Source of the DNA: Agathobacter sp.
GTDB lineage: Bacteria > Bacillota > Clostridia > Lachnospirales > Lachnospiraceae
Length of the DNA: 64,000 nucleotides
Direction of reading: 5' to 3'
NCBI GenBank assembly: GCA_022772675.1
Contig: JALEZW010000060.1
Location: forward strand, 1-64,000
Shown here: in pieces, positions 45,973 through 55,876 of the stretch
How the letters are laid out: each line of letters opens with the position of its first letter
Position numbering within the stretch: the stretch's first letter is position 1
Translations under genes and position numbers: made by a program
The notes under the pieces: generated by a model
The model's input: the letters and a program-made list of their open reading frames with translations, nothing else
Told to the model about the DNA's origin: nothing
Databases searched by the model: none

Positions 45973-48318
45973 ATGGCGACAGGAACAGATAAGAGGAAGA
46001 AAAAGAAAAAGAAGAAACCCCACCGTTTTTTCTGGTTTTTTATAAAGCTGCAGATTGTATTGATGCTGGTGGTGCTGGCCGGTTTTGGATTCTATTATTT
46101 CGGAGGCTATGCGGATGAGGTACAGACCCTGCACCGGGAGGCGGTGCAGGAGGTGGCCGCCTCGGATGAATCTGTCTTTATACCGGATCAGACATGCTCG
46201 ATTTATGATACCAATGGAGAACTGATCAGTGAGCGTAAGGGCAGTAAAGATGCCCAGTATGTCCGGTATGAAGACATTCCAAAGGAATTTGCTTCTGCAA
46301 TTATCAGCATCGAGGACAAGAAATTTTATAAGCATCACGGTGTGGATTTTAAAGCTGTTATCCGGGTGATCAAGGCAAGACTGGAGGCAGGACGTATCAC
46401 GCAGGGTGGAAGTACCATTACCATGCAGCTGGCAAAGCTGATTTATATGGAGCCAAACCATACCTGGCAGTATAAGGTCAAGCAGATGTTTCTTGCCATA
46501 GAGCTGGAAAAACGCTACAGCAAAGAAAAAATACTGGAGTTTTATCTGAATAACGTTTATTTTGCAAACGGGTATTATGGAATTGATGCAGCCTGCCATG
46601 GTTATTTTAACTGCGAACTGAAGGATTTGGATCTCTCGCAGGTGGCTTTTTTGTGTGCGATTCCGAACCGGCCATCTTATTATGATCCGGTGGTAAGCCC
46701 GGAAAATACCATTACAAGACGAAACCTGATCTTAAAAAATATGTATGATGACGGGAAAATTTCACAGGATGAGTACTATGAGGCCAAAAAGGAAGAAATC
46801 ACGCTGAACCGCCCGAAGAAATCTTCGGCGGATCAGATGAATAATTATGTGGATACCTATACATATGATTGTGCGACCCGTGCCCTTATGGAACAGGAAG
46901 GCTTTGTGTTCCAGTATTATTTTGACTCGAAAAAGGCAAAGAAGGCCTATACGGAGGAATATGACGAGCTTTACAGTGCCTGTCAGAAAAAACTGTATTC
47001 CGGCGGCTATAAGATTTACACGACGATTGATATGAAAAAGCAGAACCTGCTGCAGAAGGCAGTGGATGATACACTGGCATCCTTTACGGAGAAGAATGAT
47101 GATGGCACCTACAATATGCAGGGAGCAGCAGTTTCCATTGATAACAGCAGTGGATACGTTGTTGCGATTGTAGGTGGAAGAAACCAGGATTTTAATAATT
47201 ATACCTTAAATCGTGCCTACCAGAGTCACAGACAGCCGGGAAGTTCCATTAAACCGCTGCTTGTCTATACGCCGCAGCTGGAACGGGGATATGATCCCAA
47301 TACCATCGTGGATGACCATAAATTTGAGGGGGGACCCTCCAATGCAAGTAATACATATGCGGGAAAAGTACCCCTCCGCTATGCAGTGGCCCATTCCTTA
47401 AATACCGTTGCATGGCAGCTTTACGATGAACTGACACCGAAGGTGGGACTGGAATATCTGAAAAATATGAACTTTACGGCAATAGAGGACAGCGATTATA
47501 CCCTGGCAACGGCACTGGGCGGCTTTACCAAGGGAGTTTCACCACTGGAGATGGCATCTGCTTATGCGACCATTGAAAATGATGGATTATATCGACAGCC
47601 TACCTGCATTAAATCCATTGTAGATTCCGATGAAAACGTAGTATATGATTCCAATCTGGTGGAAAAAAAGGTATACAGACAGGCAGCCTCCCGTATGATG
47701 ACGGATATTATGACTTCTGTTATGGACAGCGGAACCGGACGGTCGGCAAAGCTTAATGGAATGCCGTGCGCAGGTAAAACAGGAACAACAAATGACCATA
47801 AGGATGGCTGGTTTTGTGGATTTACCCGATATTATACTACGACTGTCTGGGTGGGATGTGACTATCCCAAGTCCATTAGTAATTTAAGCGGAAGCACCTA
47901 TCCGGCACAGATCTGGAAAACCTATATGTCTTCCGTCCATGAGAATCTTGCGCCCATGGATTTCCTGCCGTATGCACAGCTTTCGGATGATTTCAAAAAT
48001 CAGAAAGCCAGCGAGCAGGAGGAACAGGATAAAAAACGTGAAGAAAATATGACGGATGATGAAAACGGGGAGACAAAAGAACCGGAAAAGCCAGAGGATG
48101 ATGCAGAGGAGGAAAAACCCAAAGACGATCAGAAACCTTCCGAAAAACCTTCTGACAGTGGAAATACAAGTGAAAAACCCAGCGAAAAGCCTGGTGACGA
48201 TACAGGAAATACCGGAGGGGAAGAAGGCGGCAATGGTGATAACGGAGAAAATGTACAGCCGCCGGATGACAGCGGAGACTCAGGAGAGACGGGAGAAGAT
48301 ACCGGAAATGTCCAGTAG
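45973..48318 (+). CDS. Class A penicillin-binding protein (PBP1A-type)
   Basis: A 781-aa bifunctional peptidoglycan synthase. A basic N-terminal tail and one membrane anchor (~25-45) are followed by a GT51 domain (~75-265) with SIEDKKFYKHHG and QGGSTITMQLAK. The transpeptidase domain (~370-650) has the active Ser in SSIKP (~424), SLN (~474) and KTGTTND (~600). The last ~100 residues are a Pro/Glu/Asp/Gly-rich low-complexity tail. AAAGGAG precedes the ATG. Confidence 0.94.
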   Translation: MATGTDKRKKKKKKKPHRFFWFFIKLQIVLMLVVLAGFGFYYFGGYADEVQTLHREAVQEVAASDESVFIPDQTCSIYDTNGELISERKGSKDAQYVRYEDIPKEFASAIISIEDKKFYKHHGVDFKAVIRVIKARLEAGRITQGGSTITMQLAKLIYMEPNHTWQYKVKQMFLAIELEKRYSKEKILEFYLNNVYFANGYYGIDAACHGYFNCELKDLDLSQVAFLCAIPNRPSYYDPVVSPENTITRRNLILKNMYDDGKISQDEYYEAKKEEITLNRPKKSSADQMNNYVDTYTYDCATRALMEQEGFVFQYYFDSKKAKKAYTEEYDELYSACQKKLYSGGYKIYTTIDMKKQNLLQKAVDDTLASFTEKNDDGTYNMQGAAVSIDNSSGYVVAIVGGRNQDFNNYTLNRAYQSHRQPGSSIKPLLVYTPQLERGYDPNTIVDDHKFEGGPSNASNTYAGKVPLRYAVAHSLNTVAWQLYDELTPKVGLEYLKNMNFTAIEDSDYTLATALGGFTKGVSPLEMASAYATIENDGLYRQPTCIKSIVDSDENVVYDSNLVEKKVYRQAASRMMTDIMTSVMDSGTGRSAKLNGMPCAGKTGTTNDHKDGWFCGFTRYYTTTVWVGCDYPKSISNLSGSTYPAQIWKTYMSSVHENLAPMDFLPYAQLSDDFKNQKASEQEEQDKKREENMTDDENGETKEPEKPEDDAEEEKPKDDQKPSEKPSDSGNTSEKPSEKPGDDTGNTGGEEGGNGDNGENVQPPDDSGDSGETGEDTGNVQ

Positions 48319-48341
48319 CCGTTCTGAGGCGGTAAATGGAA

Positions 48342-48371
48342 TTGACCGTTTTATTCTACCTATGATACAAT
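48342..48371 (+). promoter_or_regulatory. Promoter of the ROK glucokinase gene
   Basis: TTGACC (48342-48347), an 18-bp spacer and TACAAT (48366-48371) lie about 38 bp before the start. Confidence 0.6.
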
Positions 48372-48409
48372 AAAATAAAACATTTGAAGAGAAAGAGAGG
48401 GAGTTTATT

Positions 48410-49351
48410 TTGAAAAAATATGGATTTGGAGTGGACGTAGGCGGAACCACAGTGAAGATGGGTTTTTTTGAAACAGATGGCAGGCTGATTGACAAGTGGG
48501 AGATTACAACGGATACCGCAGATAACGGTAAGGCGGTGCTTCCAGATATCGCAAAGGCGATTGATAACAAACTGGCTCAGGAGGGAATCAGTAAAAGTGA
48601 TGTGGAAGGTGTCGGAATTGGTGTTCCGGGACCGGTTCGTGGTGATGGTGTGGTAAACGGCTGCGTGAATCTTGGCTGGGGAGTCATCAATGTTGCAGAG
48701 GAACTGGGCCGGCTCACAGGGCTTACGGTTAAGGTTGGAAATGATGCCAATGTGGCAGCCCTTGGCGAGATGTGGCAGGGGGGCGCCAGAGGCAGTAAAG
48801 ATGTGATCATGGTGACACTGGGTACCGGTGTCGGAGGTGGAATCATTGTAGATGGCCATGTAGTGGCAGGATTTAACGGAGCAGGTGGAGAAATCGGGCA
48901 TGTTACCGTTAACAATGATGAGATTGAACCCTGCAACTGTGGGCAGTATGGATGTTTAGAGCAGTATGCTTCGGCTACCGGCATCGTACGTATGGCAAAA
49001 CGTAAGCTGGCCAAGACCGGGGATGAGACCAGCCTTCGCAATTTTGCAGAACTGACAGCCAAGGACATTTTTGATGAAGCCAAGAATGGAGATTCGGTTG
49101 CTCTGGGACTGGTAGACGAGCTTGGGGAGATTCTGGGATCTGCACTTTCCAATATTGCCTGCGTGACAAATCCGGAGGTAATCGTAATTGGCGGAGGTGT
49201 ATCAAAGGCAGGACAGATTCTGCTTGATACCATCAGGAAACATTTTAAGGAGACATCCTTCCATGCTTGCCGTGATACTCGTTTTGAGCTGGCTTCACTG
49301 GGGAATGATGCAGGAATCTATGGTTCGATGCAGCTGGTCATCGGGGCATGA
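48410..49351 (+). CDS. ROK-family glucokinase
   Basis: A 313-aa sugar kinase of the ROK family. ATP site DVGGTTVKMG, ROK signature region GAGGEIGHVTV with a downstream zinc motif (CNCGQYGCLEQYAS) and the catalytic Asp in VGNDANVAALGE are present. It phosphorylates glucose to glucose 6-phosphate; other sugars cannot be excluded. The start is TTG at 48410, preceded by GAAAGAGAGGGAG. Confidence 0.9.
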   Translation: MKKYGFGVDVGGTTVKMGFFETDGRLIDKWEITTDTADNGKAVLPDIAKAIDNKLAQEGISKSDVEGVGIGVPGPVRGDGVVNGCVNLGWGVINVAEELGRLTGLTVKVGNDANVAALGEMWQGGARGSKDVIMVTLGTGVGGGIIVDGHVVAGFNGAGGEIGHVTVNNDEIEPCNCGQYGCLEQYASATGIVRMAKRKLAKTGDETSLRNFAELTAKDIFDEAKNGDSVALGLVDELGEILGSALSNIACVTNPEVIVIGGGVSKAGQILLDTIRKHFKETSFHACRDTRFELASLGNDAGIYGSMQLVIGA

Positions 49352-49400
49352 CACTGAATAGTTACAAAGAATAATTGTATAGATATTATTCAGGTAGAAA

Positions 49401-49439
49401 GGGATCTGTAAGCGGAATTGTGCTTACAGGTTCCTTTTC
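49401..49439 (+). terminator. Terminator after the ROK gene
   Basis: A GGATCTGTAAGC / GCTTACAGGTTCC hairpin with one bulge is followed by TTTT. Confidence 0.8.
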
Positions 49440-49484
49440 TGCTGTGGAGTGAATAGTAACTTTGTTTTCTAAACAAAAAAATAT

Positions 49485-49499
49485 CTTGACAATCAAACT
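49485..49499. promoter_or_regulatory. FabT-type operator overlapping the -35
   Basis: CTTGACAATCAAAC resembles the FabT/FabR-type box TTTGA-N3-TCAAA, with an imperfect left arm because it doubles as the -35. Binding would block RNA polymerase. Confidence 0.55.
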
Positions 49500-49514
49500 A
49501 TTATTGCATATACT
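49486..49514 (+). promoter_or_regulatory. Promoter of the fatty-acid synthesis operon
   Basis: A consensus promoter: TTGACA (49486-49491), 17-bp spacer, TATACT (49509-49514). The predicted transcription start is near 49521, about 60 bp before acpP. Confidence 0.85.
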
Positions 49515-49530
49515 TCTTTTATAAAAAATA

Positions 49531-49545
49531 GTTTGACAATCAAAC
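49531..49545. promoter_or_regulatory. FabT-type operator downstream of the transcription start
   Basis: GTTTGA-CAA-TCAAAC is a perfect 6-bp inverted repeat, matching the known FabT box. It lies near +10 of the promoter. A FabT-like gene closes the operon, so autoregulation by acyl-ACP status is likely. Confidence 0.75.
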
Positions 49546-49580
49546 AAAATATTAATTATGAATTTAAAGGAGAATCAGAC

Positions 49581-49814
49581 ATGTTAGAAAAATTAAAGGA
49601 AATCATTGCAGACCAGTTAAACGTAGATGCAGACAGCATTACAGCAGAATCCCGTTTCAAAGAGGATCTTGAGGCAGATTCCCTTGATCTGTTCGAGCTT
49701 GTTATGGCTCTTGAGGATGAGTATGGAGTAGAGATTCCATCCGAGGATCTTGAGAAGATTCTCACCGTTCAGGACGTTATCAACTATCTGGAGAGCAAGG
49801 GCGTAGAGGCGTAA
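49581..49814 (+). CDS. acpP: Acyl carrier protein
   Basis: A 77-aa acidic helical carrier. The phosphopantetheine Ser is in EADSLDLFE (~37). The start at 49581 follows AAAGGAGAA; the upstream part of the open frame overlaps the operator. First gene of the fab operon. Confidence 0.96.
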   Translation: MLEKLKEIIADQLNVDADSITAESRFKEDLEADSLDLFELVMALEDEYGVEIPSEDLEKILTVQDVINYLESKGVEA

Positions 49815-49818
49815 TTAT

Positions 49819-50745
49819 ATGAAAACAAGAGTGACAGAACTTCTGGGAATTGAGTATCCGGTCATTCAGGGCGGCATGGCATGGGTGGCAACCCACGAAC
49901 TTGCCAGCGCAGTATCCAACGCAGGCGGCCTCGGCATCATTGGTGCCGGTGGTGCGCCTGCTTCTTGGGTAAGAGAGCAGATTCAGGCGGCAAAGAAGGA
50001 GACCGATCGTCCTTTCGGCGTGAACCTGATGCTTATGAATCCGGAGGCAGACGAGATTGCAAAAGTAATTGCAGAGGAAAAAATTAAGGTAGTTACCACA
50101 GGAGCAGGAAATCCTGCAAAGTACATGGATATGTGGAAAGAGGCAGGGATTAAGGTGATTCCTGTTGTGGCATCCGTAGCCCTTGCCAGACTGATGGAAC
50201 GCGGTGGGGCTGATGCCCTTGTTGCAGAGGGAATGGAGTCCGGTGGACACATTGGTTCCCAGACCACCATGACATTAGTTCCACAGGTAGTAGATGCTGT
50301 ATCCATCCCGGTCATTGCAGCAGGTGGTATCGCAGACGGACGCGGCTTCGCAGCAGCCATGATGCTTGGGGCAGAGGCTGTACAGATGGGAACCAGATTT
50401 GTTGTGGCAAAAGAATCCATTGTCCACGAGAATTATAAGCAGCGGATCATTAAAGCGAAGGATATCGACTCGGAAGTAACCGGTATGTCAACCGGACATC
50501 CAATCCGGGTTATCCGCAATAAGATGACCAGAGAGTATTTAAAGCTGGAAAAAGAAGGTGCACCCTTTGAAGAACTTGAAAAGATGACATTAGGTGCGCT
50601 GCGTAAGGCCGTTGTAGATGGTGATGTCATGTATGGAAGTGTTATGGCAGGACAGTCCGCCGGACTGGTCAAGAAGGAAGAAACCTGTGCTGAAATTATT
50701 GCTGATGTGATAAGCGGCGCAAAGGAAGCGAGGGATAGATTTTGA
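49819..50745 (+). CDS. fabK: Enoyl-ACP reductase II
   Basis: A 308-aa FMN-dependent enoyl-ACP reductase, the triclosan-resistant alternative to FabI. N-terminal GGMAWVATHELASAVSNAGG, FMN phosphate-binding AAGGIADGRG and MEGGHIG-type site (GMESGGHIGS) mark a FabK/nitronate-monooxygenase fold. It is 4 bp after acpP and overlaps fabD by 4 bp. Confidence 0.93.
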   Translation: MKTRVTELLGIEYPVIQGGMAWVATHELASAVSNAGGLGIIGAGGAPASWVREQIQAAKKETDRPFGVNLMLMNPEADEIAKVIAEEKIKVVTTGAGNPAKYMDMWKEAGIKVIPVVASVALARLMERGGADALVAEGMESGGHIGSQTTMTLVPQVVDAVSIPVIAAGGIADGRGFAAAMMLGAEAVQMGTRFVVAKESIVHENYKQRIIKAKDIDSEVTGMSTGHPIRVIRNKMTREYLKLEKEGAPFEELEKMTLGALRKAVVDGDVMYGSVMAGQSAGLVKKEETCAEIIADVISGAKEARDRF

Positions 50746-51665
50746 AACGAGTATTTATGTTTCCGGGACAGGGCTCCCAGTATATCGGTATGGGAAAAGA
50801 ATTTTATGACACCATGCCGGAGGTAAAAGCAGTGTTTGAGCTGGCAAACGAAGTAACCGGAATGGATATCGCAGCACTCTGCTTTGAAGAAAATGATAAG
50901 TTAAACATTACAGAATATACACAGATCTGTATGCTGACCACAGAGGCAGCCATCTATACCGCCTTAAAGGCCGCAGGAATTGACTGTGACGTTACAGCCG
51001 GTTTAAGTCTTGGGGAGTACGGGGCATTGATCGCATCCGGAGCCATGAGCATGAAGGATGCCTTTGCTGTAGTCCGTAAGAGAGGTATCTACATGCAGCA
51101 GGCCTATCCAAATGGTGGTGCGATGTCAGCCATTCTGGGACTGGATGCAGAAAAGATTGCAGCCATCTGTGAGGAAACCGAGGCAAAGCGTTCTGAGGTT
51201 GTTTCCATTGCAAACTACAACTGTCCGGGCCAGATTGTTATTACCGGAAAGGCAGAGGCAGTAAAGGAGGCCGCAGAGGCTTGTAAAGAGGCAGGTGCAA
51301 AGAGGGCTGTTGAGCTTAAGGTCAGCGGACCATTCCATTCAGCCCTGCTTAAGGAAGCCGGGGACAAGCTTGGGGAAGCACTTAAGGATGTAGAGATTCA
51401 GCCGATCGAGATTCCGTATCTGACTAACGTGACTGCAGACTATGTCAAGGATCCGGCGGATGTCAAGGATTATCTTGTGCGTCAGGTTTCATCTTCCGTA
51501 CGCTGGCAGCAGACCATTGAGCGTCTCATTGCCGACGGAGCCGATGAGTTTGTAGAAATCGGACCAGGCCATACGCTCTGCGGATTTATGAAGAAAATTA
51601 ATCGTGACATAACAACCTACAGCATTGACAAGATGGAGGATTTCAATAAATATGTTAACCGGTAA
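50742..51665 (+). CDS. fabD: Malonyl-CoA:ACP transacylase
   Basis: A 307-aa enzyme that loads malonyl groups on [15 protein letters not shown], the active Ser in [10 protein letters not shown] (~90) and the catalytic His in GPFHSALL are present. The start is TTG overlapping the fabK stop, with AGGGAT upstream. Confidence 0.94.
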   Translation: MKRVFMFPGQGSQYIGMGKEFYDTMPEVKAVFELANEVTGMDIAALCFEENDKLNITEYTQICMLTTEAAIYTALKAAGIDCDVTAGLSLGEYGALIASGAMSMKDAFAVVRKRGIYMQQAYPNGGAMSAILGLDAEKIAAICEETEAKRSEVVSIANYNCPGQIVITGKAEAVKEAAEACKEAGAKRAVELKVSGPFHSALLKEAGDKLGEALKDVEIQPIEIPYLTNVTADYVKDPADVKDYLVRQVSSSVRWQQTIERLIADGADEFVEIGPGHTLCGFMKKINRDITTYSIDKMEDFNKYVNR

Positions 51666-52392
51666 AAATGCACTTGTAACAGGAGCCGGCAGAGGAATCG
51701 GCAGAGCCATTGCATTAGAGCTTGCAAAGCGCGGTGCATTTGTAATCGTGAACTATAACGGTTCGAAGGATGCAGCGGAGCAGACCGTATCTGCAATCAA
51801 AGATGCCGGCGGGGATGCCGTCAGCGTGCAGTGTAATGTATCTGATTTTACTGCATGCCAGGAGATGATGGATGCGCTGGTAAAAGAGTATACACACATC
51901 GACATTCTGGTTAATAATGCCGGAATCACAAGAGATGATCTCCTCATGCGCATGAAGGAAGAAAGCTTTGATGCTGTAATTGATACAAATCTTAAAGGAA
52001 CATTTAACACAATCCGTCACCTTTCCCGCTATATGTTAAAACAGCGTTCGGGAAAGATTATCAATATCTCCTCCGTTTCCGGAATCTTAGGAAATGCAGG
52101 ACAGGCAAATTATTCTGCCAGCAAGGCAGGGGTTATCGGACTGACCAAGGCGGTAGCAAGAGAACTTGCTTCCAGAGGAATCTGCGTTAATGCAGTAGCT
52201 CCGGGGTTCGTAGAAACCGATATGACCGCAGCATTATCCGATAAAGTACAGGATGAACTGAAAAAACAGATTCCAATGGGCAGAGCCGGAAAGGCAGAGG
52301 ACATTGCCAAAGCCGTTGCTTTCCTTGCATCTCCGGATGCTGACTACATTACCGGACAGGTATTATCTGTAGATGGCGGCATGGCAATATAA
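51652..52392 (+). CDS. fabG: 3-oxoacyl-ACP reductase
   Basis: A 246-aa NADPH-dependent [26 protein letters not shown], the catalytic Ser/Tyr/Lys set (NISSVSG, YSASKAG) and the C-terminal [10 protein letters not shown] are full matches to FabG. ATG 51652 has GGAGGA 11 bp upstream and lies 14 bp inside fabD. Confidence 0.95.
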   Translation: MLTGKNALVTGAGRGIGRAIALELAKRGAFVIVNYNGSKDAAEQTVSAIKDAGGDAVSVQCNVSDFTACQEMMDALVKEYTHIDILVNNAGITRDDLLMRMKEESFDAVIDTNLKGTFNTIRHLSRYMLKQRSGKIINISSVSGILGNAGQANYSASKAGVIGLTKAVARELASRGICVNAVAPGFVETDMTAALSDKVQDELKKQIPMGRAGKAEDIAKAVAFLASPDADYITGQVLSVDGGMAI

Positions 52393-52413
52393 AAGTATAG
52401 AAAGGAATTTAAA

Positions 52414-53646
52414 ATGAGAAGAGTCGTTGTAACAGGATTGGGAGCCATCACTCCGATCGGTCTTTCCGTAGATGAATTCTGGAAAGGCGTTCATGAACAG
52501 AAAATCGGATTTGCTCCGATCACGAAATTTGATGCAACCGATTATAAGGCACATATGGCAGCAGAAGTAAAAGGCTTTGTGGCAAAAGAGCACATGGACT
52601 TTAAAGCTGCAAAGAGAATGGAGCCATTTTCCCAGTATGCTGTTGTGGCAGCCAGGGAAGCAATCGAGAATGCAGGTCTTGATATGTCAAAGGAAGATTC
52701 TTTCCGCTGTGGAACTGCAATCGGATGTGGAATCGGAAGTCTTGATGCAATGGAGCGCGAACATAAAAAGATTCTGGAGAAAGGACCAAGCAGGGTCAAC
52801 CCGATTTTTGTTCCCCTCATGATTTCCAACATGGCAGCAGGAAACGTATCCATTCAGTTTGGACTGCAGGGCAAGTGTACCAATGATGTGACCGCATGTG
52901 CAACCGGAACCAACAACATCGGAGATGCTTTCCGCAGCATCCAGTATGGTGAGGCAGATGTCATGGTGGCAGGTGGAACAGAGAGTTCTGTAACTCCGTG
53001 CGCGATTGCAGGGTTCTCTGCACTTACCGCCCTTTCCACCTCGGAAGATCCGGAAAAATGTTCCCTTCCCTTCGATAAGAACAGAAGTGGATTTGTTCTT
53101 GGTGAGGGCGCAGGAATCGTTGTGCTGGAAGAGTTAGAGCGTGCAAAGGCAAGAAATGCACATATCTATGCGGAAGTAGTCGGATATGGCTGCTCTGCTG
53201 ATGCTTACCATATCACCTCCCCCCTTGAGGACGGCTCAGGAGCTGCCCGGGCCATGCAGAATGCAATCGAGGATGCCGGAATCGATAAAAATGAGATTAC
53301 TTATATCAATGCACATGGTACGGCAACCCACCACAACGACCTCTTTGAGACCCGTGCAATCAAACTGTTATTTGGCGACCATGCAAAGAACATTCATGTG
53401 AACTCAACCAAGTCCATGATCGGACATCTGCTGGGAGCTGCCGGTGCCGTTGAGTTCATCGCCTGTGTAAAGGAATTGGAAGAAGGATATATTCATCCAA
53501 CGGTTGGCTATGAAACACCGGATGAGGAGATGGATCTGGATTACTGTAAAGAAGCTTACCATGAGCCATTTACCTATGCTCTTTCCAATTCACTGGGATT
53601 TGGTGGACATAACGCAAGTATTCTTATTCGTAAGTACGAAGAGTAG
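52414..53646 (+). CDS. fabF: 3-oxoacyl-ACP synthase II
   Basis: A 410-aa condensing enzyme. The catalytic Cys is in VTACATGTNNIG (~164), with His in NAHGTATHHND and in KSMIGHLLGAAG. It elongates acyl-ACP with malonyl-ACP. It is 21 bp after fabG, with its own AAAGGAA ribosome binding site. Confidence 0.95.
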   Translation: MRRVVVTGLGAITPIGLSVDEFWKGVHEQKIGFAPITKFDATDYKAHMAAEVKGFVAKEHMDFKAAKRMEPFSQYAVVAAREAIENAGLDMSKEDSFRCGTAIGCGIGSLDAMEREHKKILEKGPSRVNPIFVPLMISNMAAGNVSIQFGLQGKCTNDVTACATGTNNIGDAFRSIQYGEADVMVAGGTESSVTPCAIAGFSALTALSTSEDPEKCSLPFDKNRSGFVLGEGAGIVVLEELERAKARNAHIYAEVVGYGCSADAYHITSPLEDGSGAARAMQNAIEDAGIDKNEITYINAHGTATHHNDLFETRAIKLLFGDHAKNIHVNSTKSMIGHLLGAAGAVEFIACVKELEEGYIHPTVGYETPDEEMDLDYCKEAYHEPFTYALSNSLGFGGHNASILIRKYEE

Positions 53647-53655
53647 GAGGCAGCC

Positions 53656-54081
53656 ATGAGTATGACAACACAGGAAATCATGGAAATCCTGCCACACCGC
53701 CATCCCTTCCTTCTCATTGATACCGTTGAGGAACTGGAGCCGGGCGTAAGGGCTGTGGCAAAGAAAAATGTGACATTTAACGAGCCCTTTTTTGCCGGCC
53801 ATTTCCCGGGGAATCCGGTTATGCCGGGGGTACTGATCGTGGAGGCACTGGCACAGACAGGGGCCGTTGCGATTTTGTCCCAGCCGGAGTGGAAAGGTAA
53901 AACAGCGTACTTTGCAGGAATAAATAAAGCAAAATTTAAGAATAAGGTTTTGCCGGGCGATACCCTGACACTGGAAACCGAGATTATTAAAGTGAAAGGA
54001 CCGATTGGTGTAGGAAAGGCAACAGCAACCGTAAACGGCAAGCTGGCCTGCTCAGCAGAGCTGACATTTGCCATCGGATAG
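53656..54081 (+). CDS. fabZ: 3-hydroxyacyl-ACP dehydratase
   Basis: A 141-aa hotdog-fold dehydratase. [11 protein letters not shown] and the catalytic His/Glu region [20 protein letters not shown] are diagnostic. In many relatives accB lies just before fabZ, but here fabF is 9 bp upstream. Confidence 0.95.
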   Translation: MSMTTQEIMEILPHRHPFLLIDTVEELEPGVRAVAKKNVTFNEPFFAGHFPGNPVMPGVLIVEALAQTGAVAILSQPEWKGKTAYFAGINKAKFKNKVLPGDTLTLETEIIKVKGPIGVGKATATVNGKLACSAELTFAIG

Positions 54082-54090
54082 GGAAAAGCG

Positions 54091-55851
54091 ATGTTGTTTA
54101 ATAAAAAATATGTGAAATTAGGTCACAAGTCTGAAAAAACGGAAGAAAAGACAAAGACGGAAGAAAAGCCTGACGAGTCTGCGCCGGCAGCAGAGCCTGC
54201 ACCGGCACCGGTGGTTGAGACGGTTACTTGTAAGAACTGTAAAAAAGAGCTGGACAAAAAGCGTGTTGTCAAAAACAAATACGTCTGCTATGAGTGTGGA
54301 TATTATTTCCGTGTCCGGACAAAAAACAGAATCCGCATGGTGGCAGATGAAGGCAGCTTTGTTAGCTGGGATGAGGATCTGACAACAGGCAATCCCCTGA
54401 ATTTCCCGGAGTATGAGGACAAGGTGGCAGCAACACAGGAAAAAACCGGATTAAAAGAGGGAATTACTGTGGGAAGCTGCACCATTGAGGGAGAAAAGAC
54501 TGTTCTTGGAGTGATTGATGCCCGTTTTATGATGGGAAGTATGGGCCATGTGGTAGGTGAGAAAATTACACGTGCCATGGAGCGGGCAACAGAGGAGAAA
54601 CTCCCGGTTATTTTATTCTGCTGCTCGGGTGGTGCCCGTATGCAGGAGGGAATCATTTCCCTGATGCAGATGGCAAAGACTTCTGCAGCCGTGAAACGTC
54701 ATTCGGATGCAGGTCTTTTGTATGTGCCGGTACTGACAGATCCTACAACCGGTGGTGTGACTGCCAGCTTTGCAATGCTTGGAGACATCATTCTGGCGGA
54801 GCCTGGTGCACTTATTGGTTTTGCAGGACCTCGTGTTATTGAGCAGACCATCGGAGAAAAACTTCCGGAGGGATTCCAGAGAGCCGAGTTCCAGCTGCAG
54901 CATGGTTTTGTGGATGCTATTGTGGAACGTGATAACTTAAAGAAAACACTGGCACAGATTCTCCGTTTCCACAGACCGACAACCGGTTATGCAAATTTTG
55001 ATAAAGCCCATGACAATGACCGCTATGAGCCCACAGAGCTGATGCGGGAGCGCAGTGCCCATGCAATGCCGCTGGAGCCTTGGGACAAGGTAACTGCAGC
55101 ACGTCAGATGACACGTCTGGCATCTGTGGATTATATGGGACAGATTTTTGATAACTTCATGGAACTGCATGGTGACCGCTATTTCCGTGACGATCCGGCT
55201 ATTGTGGGCGGAATCGCATATCTGGACGGTCAGCCGGTTACTGTTATTGGTGTCCATAAAGGGAAGGACTTAAAGGACTGCAAGGAACGGAATTTTGGTA
55301 TGCCGTCTCCGGAGGGGTACAGAAAGGCCATCCGTCTGATGAAGCAGGCGGAAAAATTCAACCGCCCGATCATTACCTTTGTAAATACATCCGGTGCATA
55401 TCCGGGAAAGGAGGCCGAGGAGAATGGACAGGGTGAGGCAATTGCCCGTAACCTTTATGAAATGTCCGGAATCAAGGTTCCGATTCTCAGCCTGATGATT
55501 GGAGAAGGTGGAAGTGGTGGTGCGCTGGCACTTGCCGTCGGAAACGAAGTCTGGATGATGGAAAATGCAACTTACTCCATTCTCTCACCGGAGGGATTTG
55601 CATCCATTCTCTGGAAAGACGGAAATCGTGCCAAGGAAGCTGCGTCTGTTATGAAAATCACAGCGCAGGATTTAAAAGAACTTTCAGTTGTTGATAAGAT
55701 AATTCCGGAGTATGGCGGAGCAGATGAGGATGCCCTTACCTCCATTGCCGCATGGATGAAAGGCAACATGAAGGAATTCTTAAGAGAACAGGACGGCAAG
55801 GACGGAGAACAGATTGCACAGGAGCGCTATGACCGTTTCCGAAAGTTTTAA
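54091..55851 (+). CDS. accDA: Fused acetyl-CoA carboxylase carboxyltransferase AccD-AccA
   Basis: A 586-aa fusion of the two carboxyltransferase subunits. Residues 1-45 are a Pro/Ala/Glu-rich lead. The AccD zinc ribbon has two CxxC pairs (CKNC ~47, CYEC ~66), followed by GGARMQEGI and [11 protein letters not shown]. The AccA part starts near residue 320 and has [12 protein letters not shown] and [11 protein letters not shown]. The usual N-terminal helices of AccA are mostly absent. The fusion transfers CO2 from carboxybiotin to acetyl-CoA. No accB or accC gene is in the window. Confidence 0.93.
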   Translation: MLFNKKYVKLGHKSEKTEEKTKTEEKPDESAPAAEPAPAPVVETVTCKNCKKELDKKRVVKNKYVCYECGYYFRVRTKNRIRMVADEGSFVSWDEDLTTGNPLNFPEYEDKVAATQEKTGLKEGITVGSCTIEGEKTVLGVIDARFMMGSMGHVVGEKITRAMERATEEKLPVILFCCSGGARMQEGIISLMQMAKTSAAVKRHSDAGLLYVPVLTDPTTGGVTASFAMLGDIILAEPGALIGFAGPRVIEQTIGEKLPEGFQRAEFQLQHGFVDAIVERDNLKKTLAQILRFHRPTTGYANFDKAHDNDRYEPTELMRERSAHAMPLEPWDKVTAARQMTRLASVDYMGQIFDNFMELHGDRYFRDDPAIVGGIAYLDGQPVTVIGVHKGKDLKDCKERNFGMPSPEGYRKAIRLMKQAEKFNRPIITFVNTSGAYPGKEAEENGQGEAIARNLYEMSGIKVPILSLMIGEGGSGGALALAVGNEVWMMENATYSILSPEGFASILWKDGNRAKEAASVMKITAQDLKELSVVDKIIPEYGGADEDALTSIAAWMKGNMKEFLREQDGKDGEQIAQERYDRFRKF

Positions 55852-55876
55852 ATATCGTGATACTAGGAGAAATTAA

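Noticed and set aside
48001-48315. Low-complexity repeat at the end of the class A PBP as an independent repeat element
   Set aside because: It is in frame and typical of the disordered C-terminal tails of Lachnospiraceae PBPs.
48577-49233. A 218-codon Pro/Ser-rich open frame opposite the ROK kinase gene
   Set aside because: Its composition is the mirror of the kinase codons and there is no start signal.
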